A DNA stretch of 64,000 nucleotides, taken from assembly GCF_049942825.1 (NCBI RefSeq), contig NZ_CP187970.1, positions 3,844,001 to 3,908,000 on the forward strand, read 5' to 3'. The stretch is from Paenibacillus_G sp049942825. Its GTDB lineage: Bacteria > Bacillota > Bacilli > Paenibacillales > NBRC-103111. Within the stretch, counting starts at the first letter, position 1, and every line of letters starts with the position of its first letter. The notes beneath the pieces are model-generated. The model ran no database searches and was not told the origin of the DNA. It worked only from the letters and a program-made list of their open reading frames with translations. Both the position numbers and the translations under genes were made by a program. Positions 25,145 through 35,500 of the stretch are shown piece after piece.

Positions 25145-28100
25145 CTACTCCTCGCTGGCAATGAGGCGGCTGACCTCATCCTCAGACAATCCCTCGATTT
25201 CGTTGAGCAGCCGTTCGAATTCTTCGGGCGTTACTTCATGGTTCGGCTTGACCTCATTCGCCTCAATCGTCTCCGCCTGTGTTTCAATCGTAGGCGCTTC
25301 GAAAACAAGGTCCATCGGAATATCGGCGTAAAACGCTTTGCGAAGACGCAAAACCAGCTGCACGGAAATCAGCGAGTCGCCCCCGAGATCGAAAAAGTCC
25401 TGCTGGACGCCGATAGGGTCAAGGCCAAACAATGACTTCCAAATGGAAGCGATGCTCTCTTCCGTAGGCGTCCGAGGTGCGACGAGTCCTTGGGCGGATT
25501 CGGCGGTATCGCTGCCCGCATGTCCGGCCTCAGTCGCGACCGCCCCCTCACCTGACCATTCCTGATGCAGTTCATGGATATCCTGCTTGGATACGATCAC
25601 CTGGCTGATGCCTCCGGCAGCCATCCCGGCGACGCGCTGCATGATCTGATAGCTTTCCGTCATGGAAACGCCGTATTCGCTGCGGTACCCTGCCAACTGC
25701 TCCCGCAGAGCGGGCGGCAGGCTGCCCTGCTTCTCCAGCCACGAGTCCTCCTTCCACACTCCCCAATGAATGGAAACGGCTGGAATGCCGATGGAAGTCA
25801 AATATTTTGCAAACAGCTCCGAGCTATAGTTGGCCGCACTAAGATTCATCTGTCCGATCCCGCCCGTGAGCGAGAACGTCCGGGAATATAGAAGAGTCGG
25901 GACGGGCGGACGCTCTTCCAATAGAGCGGTCAACTGAATCAGTCCTGCAAGCTGAGGGCCCAGCACGCGGCTGGCTTGCTGCGGGTGCTGCAATTGAATG
26001 AGGCCGGGATCAAGCGATTCCATAGTGAAGAGAACAGCTTGAAACGGGCCAAGCTCTGCTTCTCCCCGCGCGACCGCCTCCAGCAGCGCCGTTTCATCGC
26101 TGAAGTCGACGCTTGCGTAAAACAGGGCCGCGCCTTCCTCTCTTAACTTGCGGATTCGCCGAATCGCGCTTACCGTGCCGTCAGCCTGACTAGAGCTGCG
26201 CAGATAGGCCTCCCACTCGCTTTCTGCTGGAAAGGAGCTGTCTCCCAGAAGAAGAAGCGAAGGGCTCGCTTGTTTCGTGATTTCCTCGCACACTCGCAAA
26301 CCGATGTCGCTGGTCGCGCCAACGACCAAGGTAACGCCGCCGGGATGGAGCCCAGGCGGTGGAACAGGGTCAGTCGGCAGATCGATCTGTTCCATCGATG
26401 GAATAAACCGATGCCTGCCCCGATAGGCGGTAAGAGAATGAGGCGAAGTCTGGCTCATCTCTTTGGCCGCCAAATCGGCAAGCCGCTCGAAGCGGTGTCC
26501 AGCCAAATCCTCTTCCACCATATCGATCGCTCTTGCCCGAATATGCCCGTATTCATGCGGAATCACGCGCAGCGCGCCTAGTAATGCAGCTCTTTCGGGC
26601 ATGACTGGAGATTCGTGGGCAATGCTGTGCAAGTTACAGGTCCATACGATCAGTTCCAGCGGCTGCGATGCGGCCGTCACCCCTATCGCTTGGACCAACA
26701 GCATCAGGCTGTGTATCCCATGCCGCAGCGCGTGCTCCAGGCGCTCCGCACCGGTTATCGGCTGGGCCTTGAGCAGATCGATATTCCACAAGTGCACCAC
26801 CTTGCTCGGGGATATGCCGCGAGCGGCAAGATCGGCGAACAGTCTCTCGTAGGCATCCCCTTCCTGCGGATGGATCGTATAGACGTCATCCTCGATTTGC
26901 CTGTATGCTGTGCCTTGCAGCACCGTCATCACCCGGTGCCCGGCTTCGCGCAGACGATGGCCGATGGCGTCGGCCAGCCCCTGGCGATCCTGCAGCAGCA
27001 CGTAGGTTTCCTGCTTGCCGGACTCGGTTTGCGGGACTTGCAGGGCCGCAGGCAGAGGCGACTGCTTCCACAGCGACGTGTACAGCCATCCGGCAGGCTC
27101 CTGCTGACGATGCGGCTCGTCGCCAGCCGAAGCGGCAGTACCGCCTGACCATCGCGGCAAATAATACGTTTTCCGCTCGAACGGATAGGTGGGCAGACGG
27201 ACCTTATGCAGCGGCTGTCCGGCATAAAACGCAGACCAATCGATATCCGCTGCCCGAAGCCGCCACAGCTCGCCGACAGCCTGTAGAACGCCCGCGAATG
27301 AAGAGCCGCTGGAGCTCTCGTCCGGCAGCGTGGGGATGACGGCTGCCGAAGGGGGAGCGGACTGAGGTGACGACGGATCGTTCAGCCAGCGATGCGCTTG
27401 TTCGGGGCCCATCTGTACCCATACGGAGGATTCTTCTTGCACGAGCAGGCGAATACCGTCAGCGAGCCGGGGAGATTCATGCACACAGCGAACCCAGTAG
27501 TTCAGGTCAAGCGCCTGCTCGTGGGTCAGCCACGTCCCCGTCTGACCGGACAGCAATGGAATTTGCGGCACGTGCAGAAGGATGCGGTCAGCCCAATGAT
27601 TCGTGCTTCCTGCTGACGATACGAGCAGCGCCGCGCCTTCCAGCGACATGACCCCGGCCAAGCATGCAGCCGCACACTCGCCGATGCGGTCGCCGATGAC
27701 GGCCTGGGGACGAATCCCCCACGCCTCGAATTGTTTCGCCAGAGCATACTCCACGGCGAACAAAGCCGAACGAGTCAACTGCATCTGCGTATCGCCGCCT
27801 AGCTCAGCGCCACGCTCCTGTTCCCGGGAAAAGAACCACGATCCCCAATCGGCGCGAAAATGCTGCTCGAACAGTCGAGCGCAGCGAACCAGCGTCTCGC
27901 GGTAAACCGGCATCTCCTCTCCCTGCTCGTACAGCGCCCTTCCCGCGGCCGCGATCGCCTTCCCCTCGCCTGAGAACAAGAATGCTACCGATGCGGGAGA
28001 ATCGCCCTCTCCTGCCGCAGCGGGGCGGCGCAGCGCCTCCGTAAGCTCGCGAACAGCGGAATCGGCATCGCCCGCCACGACCGTCAGCCTGCATGCGAAT

Positions 28101-29566
28101 GCTTCTCTTTTCGTAAGTGTATATGCGATATTTCTGAGCGCTGCTGCAGGTTCAGAGCGCATATAGTCAATCAGATTGGCGGCCGCTTGGCCAAGCGCTC
28201 TTGGAGATCTGGCCGATAACGGCAAAAGATAAGCAGACTTAAGTCCCGATGCCGACCGAGCAGCGCTGTGCTCGCTGTCCTGCTCTGCATAAGACGCTTC
28301 TTCCAAAATCACATGAGCATTCGTTCCTCCCATACCGAAGGAACTGACGCCAGCCCTGCGCCGAGTCCCACGGGTCTGCCATTGCGCCAATTCCGTGTTG
28401 ACATAAAAGGGACTCTCCGCAAAATTGATTTTTGGATTCGGCGCTGTGTAGTGCAGGCTGGGCGGGATCAGTCCATTTTGCATGGAAAGAACGGTTTTGA
28501 TCAGTCCGGCGATGCCGGCACCGCTGTCGAGATGCCCGATATTGGTCTTGACCGAGCCGAGGGCGCAGTACTGCCTTGCCGAAGTGTAAGCGCGGTAAGC
28601 CTCGGTTAGCGCCGCAACCTCGATCGGATCGCCAAGGGCCGTTCCCGTTCCATGGGCTTCCACATATCCTATGGTTTCCGGGTCAATGTCCCCTATAGCG
28701 AGTGCCTCCTTGATCACTTCGGCCTGCCGCAGCACGCTGGGAGCCGTGAAACCGACCTTTTCTGCCCCATCGTTATTGACCGCTGTCCCCCGGATGACTG
28801 CCATAATCGGGTCCCGATCTTCAAGCGCATCGGCCAAACGCTTTAACAGTACAACGCCGCCCCCATTGCCCGAAACCGTCCCCTGTGCGGCGGCATCGAA
28901 AGCCCGGCAGTGACCGTCCGGGGACAAAATGCTTCCTTCCTGATAAGGAAGGCCTTCCGTCTGCTTCGCTTTGACCGATAAGCCTCCAGCAATCGCCATA
29001 TCGCATTCATAGGCCCAGAGCGACTGGCAAGCCATATGTACCGCAACCAGCGAGCTGGAACAAGCGGTTTGGACCGTAACGCTCGGACCGGTCAATTTTA
29101 ATTTATACGACACGCGGGTGCTAAGAAAGTCCGGCAAATTGCCGATCACCGCCTGCATCGTGCCCATAGACTCGACCATCTCTTCATGACTCAAGACTTG
29201 ATCCATATAGGCCGAAACCGTACAGCTGCCATATACGCCGACTCGTTCCGGGCAAGCCGTCCCGCTGTAGCCTGCGGATTCCAAGGCTTCGTAAGCGCAC
29301 TCGAGAAAAATCCGCTGCTGCGGATCGGTCATCTCCGCTTCACGCGGAGTCATGCCGAAGAAATCGGCGTCAAAATCAGCAAATCCCGGCAAAACGCCTG
29401 CGGCATTGACCCTGCCGGGCTCCTTTTCCGCGAAAAAAGTAATGGACTCCGTGCCGCCTTGTAGGTTTTCCCAAAATTGTTCGAGACTCACCGCTCCTGG
29501 AAATCTTCCTGCCATTCCGATAATGGCGATCCCGCGCAGCTCCCTGCTCGTGTGATCGATGTTCAT
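25145..29566 (-). CDS. Type I polyketide synthase module KS-(AT)-(KR)-ACP with dead AT and KR
   Basis: 1473 residues, between the two NRPS genes (3 bp after NRPS1, 41 bp before NRPS2). The ketosynthase (about 10-430) is intact: Cys169 in TACSSS, His305 in EAHGTGT, His345 in NIGH. The acyltransferase region (about 525-730) opens with FLFSGEG, but the nucleophile motif GHSxGE reads GDRIGE (Arg627 in place of Ser). About 110 residues after SLEGAALLVS, where the small subdomain and the catalytic His belong, are absent. The post-AT linker LPTYPFERKTYYLP is present. The ketoreductase (about 830-1340) has VGATSDIG at the NADPH site, but the catalytic Lys, Ser and Tyr are Gln1205, Arg1229 and Leu1242; the Asn (1246) remains. 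The carrier domain has GGDSLIS (Ser1397). It can condense only if loaded by a separate acyltransferase, and would leave the beta-keto group. Confidence 0.93.
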   Translation of the reverse strand: MNIDHTSRELRGIAIIGMAGRFPGAVSLEQFWENLQGGTESITFFAEKEPGRVNAAGVLPGFADFDADFFGMTPREAEMTDPQQRIFLECAYEALESAGYSGTACPERVGVYGSCTVSAYMDQVLSHEEMVESMGTMQAVIGNLPDFLSTRVSYKLKLTGPSVTVQTACSSSLVAVHMACQSLWAYECDMAIAGGLSVKAKQTEGLPYQEGSILSPDGHCRAFDAAAQGTVSGNGGGVVLLKRLADALEDRDPIMAVIRGTAVNNDGAEKVGFTAPSVLRQAEVIKEALAIGDIDPETIGYVEAHGTGTALGDPIEVAALTEAYRAYTSARQYCALGSVKTNIGHLDSGAGIAGLIKTVLSMQNGLIPPSLHYTAPNPKINFAESPFYVNTELAQWQTRGTRRRAGVSSFGMGGTNAHVILEEASYAEQDSEHSAARSASGLKSAYLLPLSARSPRALGQAAANLIDYMRSEPAAALRNIAYTLTKREAFACRLTVVAGDADSAVRELTEALRRPAAAGEGDSPASVAFLFSGEGKAIAAAGRALYEQGEEMPVYRETLVRCARLFEQHFRADWGSWFFSREQERGAELGGDTQMQLTRSALFAVEYALAKQFEAWGIRPQAVIGDRIGECAAACLAGVMSLEGAALLVSSAGSTNHWADRILLHVPQIPLLSGQTGTWLTHEQALDLNYWVRCVHESPRLADGIRLLVQEESSVWVQMGPEQAHRWLNDPSSPQSAPPSAAVIPTLPDESSSGSSFAGVLQAVGELWRLRAADIDWSAFYAGQPLHKVRLPTYPFERKTYYLPRWSGGTAASAGDEPHRQQEPAGWLYTSLWKQSPLPAALQVPQTESGKQETYVLLQDRQGLADAIGHRLREAGHRVMTVLQGTAYRQIEDDVYTIHPQEGDAYERLFADLAARGISPSKVVHLWNIDLLKAQPITGAERLEHALRHGIHSLMLLVQAIGVTAASQPLELIVWTCNLHSIAHESPVMPERAALLGALRVIPHEYGHIRARAIDMVEEDLAGHRFERLADLAAKEMSQTSPHSLTAYRGRHRFIPSMEQIDLPTDPVPPPGLHPGGVTLVVGATSDIGLRVCEEITKQASPSLLLLGDSSFPAESEWEAYLRSSSQADGTVSAIRRIRKLREEGAALFYASVDFSDETALLEAVARGEAELGPFQAVLFTMESLDPGLIQLQHPQQASRVLGPQLAGLIQLTALLEERPPVPTLLYSRTFSLTGGIGQMNLSAANYSSELFAKYLTSIGIPAVSIHWGVWKEDSWLEKQGSLPPALREQLAGYRSEYGVSMTESYQIMQRVAGMAAGGISQVIVSKQDIHELHQEWSGEGAVATEAGHAGSDTAESAQGLVAPRTPTEESIASIWKSLFGLDPIGVQQDFFDLGGDSLISVQLVLRLRKAFYADIPMDLVFEAPTIETQAETIEANEVKPNHEVTPEEFERLLNEIEGLSEDEVSRLIASEE

Positions 29567-29569
29567 CGG

Positions 29570-32500
29570 CTACCTCCTTCTCATTCTAAGCTGCCTCTGC
29601 AGCTCCATGTCTTGCATGCGCCGGTCGGTCATTTCCGCATAGGCCCGCGTTTCTTCAGCTCCTCGCCGCGTTCCCGTCAAGTGCTGCGCCAATAACCGGA
29701 CGGTCGGGTAGCGGAACAAATCCACAATCGTGACCTCTTCGTTCACTTGCTCGCGAATCCATTGGTGAACTTGCATGGCACGCAAGGAATCCCCACCTGC
29801 ATCAAAAAAGCTGACATCCAGCAAGACGCGCTCTACTCCAAGCACCTTCTTCCATATAGTAGAAATGGCCAATTCCGTCTCGTTCTCCGCGGCGACAGCT
29901 CCCTCTGCTTCCTCTTCGATGCGGACCCTCTCCAAGGAAGGGCGGTCTATCTTCCCGTTAGGCGTAAGCGGAATCCGTTCCACTTGGACGAAATACGACG
30001 GGAGCATATACCCCGGCAGCTTCTGAGACAGCTCTCTTCGCAGGGTCTCCGCGCTTAATTTCTGTCCGGCTGCGAAATAAGCGCACAAAGATTTGGCATG
30101 ACTCCCATCCTCCCTCACGATGACTACCGCTTCCTGCACGCCCGCAAGCTTCAGCAGCGAAGCCTCTATCTCGCCCGGCTCGATCCGGTGGCCCCGAATC
30201 TTCACCTGCCCGTCAATTCGGCCTCCGAATTCGATCGTCCCGTCTTCCCGCCATCTGGCGAGATCGCCAGTCCGATAGCAGCGCTCGCCTGGGCGAAACG
30301 GGCTGTCTATGAACGCCGATTCCGTCAGTTCCGGCCTGTTCAAATACCCGCGCGCCACGCCATCCCCGCCGACAAGCAGCTCGCCCCACACGCCGATCGG
30401 CGCCAGCTTGAGCGAAGCGTCCACCACATAAGCCGTGCCCGCAATCGGCCGGCCAATGGGCACCGCCCCCTGCTGTTCCCCATCCAGCACGTATACCGTG
30501 GAGAACGTCGTATTCTCTGTCGGGCCGTATCCATTCACGATCCGCAGCCCCGGGTGGTCTCGCCCTACACGGTTCACATGGGAAACGGACAACGCATCGC
30601 CCCCGACGATCAGCGTACGCACGCCCTCAAACAGCTTGCCGCCCGCCATGCTCAGCTGGTTAAACAGCGGCGAGGTCAACCACATGGTGTTGATCCGGTG
30701 CGCCCGAATCGCTTGCCGCAGCGCATGGCCATCCAATAAAATATCGTCCGGGGGCAGCACCAGCGTTCCGCCGTTCAGCAGCGTACCCCACAACTCGAAC
30801 GTCGAAGCGTCAAAGACCATCGCCCCGGTTTGCAGCAGCCGGGTATTCTCGTCAAGATCGGCATATCCGTCTGTGTTGCTGATCAGACGAATCACGTTGC
30901 GGTGTGTCGTCAGGACGCCTTTGGGATGGCCCGTCGAACCGGAGGTGTACATCACATAAGCCAGCCGGTCCCCTCCGGTCTGCCCGCCTCCAGCCGCCTG
31001 CCTCGGATGGACTCCCACTCCCTCTTTCCTGTAGAAGCCCATGTCGTCCAGCGCAAGCGTTCGGCATTCCATACACGCACGGTCCAGCCAAGCGCCGGGA
31101 GCCAGCATCAGCCTGACTCCGGCATCTTCCAGCATAAAGCGAATGCGCTCCTGTGGATGACCCGGGTCCATCGGCATATAGGCGCCGCCCGCTTTCAATA
31201 TAGCCAGCATGCCGACAAGGCTATGGATGCTGCGTCCGGCGATAAGGCCGACCCTTTCCTCCGCAGCCACGCCTTGAGCGCAGAGCGTCCGGGCCAATCG
31301 GTTCGCCCGTTCGTTCAGCTCGCTGTACGTGAGCCGCTCATTCCCCCACACGACCGCGATCCGGTCCGGCCTCCGGCGAGCCTGTTCTTCGAACAGCCCC
31401 TGAATGCTCGCTTCCCGGGGATAGTCCGCAGCCGTATCGTTGAACGCCAGCATGATTTGCTTTCTTTCCTGCTCGGTAACCAGTTCCAGCGCTTCCACAG
31501 ACAGATTCGCATCGGCTGCGAGCTGCTCTATCGCCTTGATCCAATGTCCGCGAATGCGCTCCACCCCAGCTCGGTCGAATACGAGCGCATTGTACGAGAA
31601 GCGGATCTGCATGTCCGCGCCGGGCACAACAATCAAGTTGAAGTCGTAATTGGTTTGTTCCGTCGTTTCCACATTCGACACCGTAAAATATCGAGTCCGC
31701 CCGCTTCCGATTTGCTCCAGCTGCTGTTCTATCGGATAATTTTCGAAAGCAACGAGATGACTGAGCAGATGCTGCTTCTGGTCGGTGAGCGACTGTATCT
31801 CATAGAGCGGGAACATTTCATGCGGTTGCGAAGCTAGGGCAGACTCCTGCGTTCTTCTCATAATCTGGGAGAACGAATCGCCGGAATTCGCACGAATGCG
31901 CACGGGAACGGTGTTAATAAACAGCCCGATCATTCGCTCGACCCCCGGTATCTCCGCCGGGCGGCCCGATACGACGCTGCCGAACATCACATCGCGGTTC
32001 CCGTTATACTTCTGCAGCACGACGCCCCATGCTGCGTGAATCCATGTATTGACGGTAACCCGATGCTGTCTGGCCGAACGTTCGATACGGCTTGTCAATT
32101 CCTGGCCCAGACTGAAATCCAGCCTCGCCAGCCTGTATTTCTCGCTCCCCTCCTGCTGCGGTCTAGCACCAGGAAGTACGGTTTGCTGGCTGTAATCCTG
32201 CACATAGTGCCCCCAGTACGTCAGCGCTTCCCGGCGGTCTTGACGGCCCAGCCAATCCAAATACCGGCTGTATGGAGTAACAGGACTTCGTTCTAACGGG
32301 GTTTGTTCGATCAAGGCTATATAAGTATCGAATACTTCTTTCGTCATGAGCGACATGCACCAGCCATCCATCAACAGATGATGGAAACTCCACACCAATC
32401 GGTACGAGGCCGGGGCCAGCTGGAAAATCGTCACTCGCATCAGCGAATCCCGTTCGAGATCGAATCCGCGCTGCTTGTCCTGCCGTATGAAATCGGCCAG

Positions 32501-35500
32501 ATGTGCCGCTTGCCAATCGGGCGGCATCATGCTCAGATTCTCGCTATACAGCGCACTGCTTCGGCTGCGAAACACCGCTTGCACAGGCTCCTCGTGCCAA
32601 TCGGTAAACACATTCGTTCGGAGTGCCTCATGGCGCTGGACCAGCAAATCCAAACTTTTCCTAAATATATCCAAGTCGAAGTGACCCGTTATATCGAAAG
32701 TTGCCTGTTCAAAATAAACGCCCAGCTTGGGATCCTTGATGCTGTGGAACAACATTCCCTTCTGCATCGGCGTGAGGCCGTACACATTCTCAAGCTGCCC
32801 GACGGACGATGTCCGCGCCGTCCATTGTTCCAGCTGCTCGATCTTCACGTTCTCAAGCAGCACGTCGCTCGGCGTCAGCGCGGGTGTTTCCTGCGAGACG
32901 CAGTGGGTAATCACTTCCCGAAGGCTGGCATGCAGCCGATCGGCCAATTGTTCGGCTGAGGCTGGAGCGATCGCCGCTTCACCGTACCGGATATACATGC
33001 ACAGACGGCCCGCGGAGACCATGCCGTTGATGTCCAGCAGATGTTCCAGGTAGGCGTTTTCGCTGACGTGCAGCCCTTCCGAATAAGGTGAGCGCGCGAA
33101 TCCGCTGATGGCCAAGTCCTCTTCGAGCTGTCCCATATAGTTGAAGCTGATTTGCGGCTGCACCCGGAGCGCGGCTTCCCCGCAGGTCTCCGATAAGTAC
33201 CGCAGCACACCGTAGCCCATCCCCTTGTGAGGAATACGCCGCAGCTCTTCCTTCACGGTTTTGATTAACCTGCCCGTACAACCGGATGCGTCAAGCTCCA
33301 GCAAAACGGGATACATAGCGGTAAACCAACCGATCGTCCGCGAGACATCAACATCATCCGTCAACGATTCCCGGCCATGGCCTTCCAAATTCACGAGCAC
33401 GCTGGACTGTCCGCTCCAGCCGTAAACCGCCATCACCAAGGCGGTCAACAAGAGATCGTTCACCTCCGTATTGTACGCACGGGAGGCCAGCTTCAAGAGC
33501 TGTTCGGTTTCCGCTTGAGTCCACTGAACAGCCAGCAGCCTGCTATCCTTGAGAAGCAGTCTGCGAACAGGGTTCGCGACGGGCAGCAAGGCGTATTCGG
33601 CCGATTGCTCGATCCTCTCCCAGTAAGTACGCTCGCGTTCGAGCTCCGGGCTGTTCGCATAACGGGACAGCCATTCCGACCATGTCTGAATCGAGTCCGT
33701 CTTCAGCGGCAGACGAATCTCCTCTCCCTGCAGAGCCTGCTCGTAGCCAGCCGCAAGGTCTTCGGACAGGATACGCCAAGATACCCCGTCGACGGCCACA
33801 TGGTGGATGACGATCAGCAGATGGTCGCCTTCTGTGCACCGGAACAGCCCGAGCTTGACAAGCGGTCCGTTATATAGCGACAGGCTGGCTTGCAGGGAGT
33901 TGGCCTCGGCCTCGACGGCTTGTCCGGCATCCGCTGCCTCCGTGAGATCGATCACTTCCAGGCTGTAGAGCTGACCGTCGCTCACACTGCGATTCCATAG
34001 TTCGTAACCGCCGTCAACCCTACGTATTGCGAGACGAAGGGCATCGTGATGCTTGACGATAGCGGCCGCCGCCTTGTGCAGAGCAGCCTCAACCCATCGC
34101 TGCCGCCGATAAAACATCTGCGCCTGATTATAATGATGGGCGTCCCGATGCCCCTGTTCGAAAAACCAGCGAACAATCGGAGTCGCCTTCACCCGCCCCT
34201 TCACCTCGCCTTGTTCGGCGGTCCTGCTCGCCTGCCGGATATGCGGACTAAGTTCGGCGATGGTCGGATACATGAACAAATCTTTAATCGTCAGCCTGTA
34301 TCCAAGTTGAAGCAGCCTTGACGAAATTTGCAGCGATTTGATCGAATCTCCGCCTAGTTCAAAAAAATGATCCCGAGTGCCGATCTGCTCCACGCCAAGG
34401 ACGGCCTGCCACACCTTGGCCAGCGCCGCTTCCAGCGGTGTGCGGGGAGCCTCGTAGTTCACTGACGAGGCAGTACGGTTGTCCGGTATCGGCAGCGCAC
34501 GGCGATCCACCTTCCCCGTTACGGTTAAAGGCAGCCGCTCCATCTGCATGAGATGATCGGGCACCATGTAAGACGGCAGCGACTTCCGCAAAAACGCAAG
34601 GAGAGCCGCCACATCCAACACCTCATCGGAGACTGCATAGCCGCACAGGCAGGCCTGCCCGTTCCGATCCTCGCGTACGCTGGCAGCTGCCTGCCGTACG
34701 CCAGCGAAGCGGCATATCGCCGACTCCAACTCGCCCAGTTCAATGCGGTAGCCGTGAATTTTCACCTGCTGGTCGCCTCGGCCAATAAAGTCCACATTGC
34801 CGTCGGCCATCCAGCGGGCCAGGTCGCCTGTCGCGTACAGCCTCTCGCCGGGCACAAAGGGACTAGGCACAAACTTCCTGGCGGACAGTTCCGGAGCGTT
34901 CAGGTATCCTCGCGCTACCCCGGCTCCGCCAACGTACAGTTCCCCGACGGCACCGATCGGAACCGGCTTCATGCCGTGATCTAATATATAGAAGCGGGCG
35001 TTCAATTGCGGCTTCCCAATCGGCACATAACCTGATGGGGGCAGCTTCTTCAACGGTTCGTCGTAGAAGCCCGAGTCGATAGCCGCTTCCGTCACGCCGT
35101 AGGCATTGATGATACGAATTTGTTCGCCAAAGCGCACCTGCATGCTTCTGTAATCGGTCACCTGACAGCTATCGGAGCTGGTAATGATCAATTTCACAGA
35201 ACGAATATTGAGCTTCTGCTCATGCACGTAGTCCATGAAAGGAACGAGCAGCGCAGGCGTGGATTCGAATATCGTAATATCATAAGTGTGAATCCAATCA
35301 TACAGGCGGGCCAGATCAATGCGGTCCTCCTGCGGACAAATCCACATGGCGCCGCCGTGACTAAGAGTTCGGGCCAAATCGCCGGCAAACACGTCAAACG
35401 AAAAGCTCGCGAGCTGTAGAAGTCGAACGGGAAACTGCCCTAACCGATATTCCCGATAGTAAGCCTGTGCCGTATTGACCAAATTTCTGTGCTCGATCAT

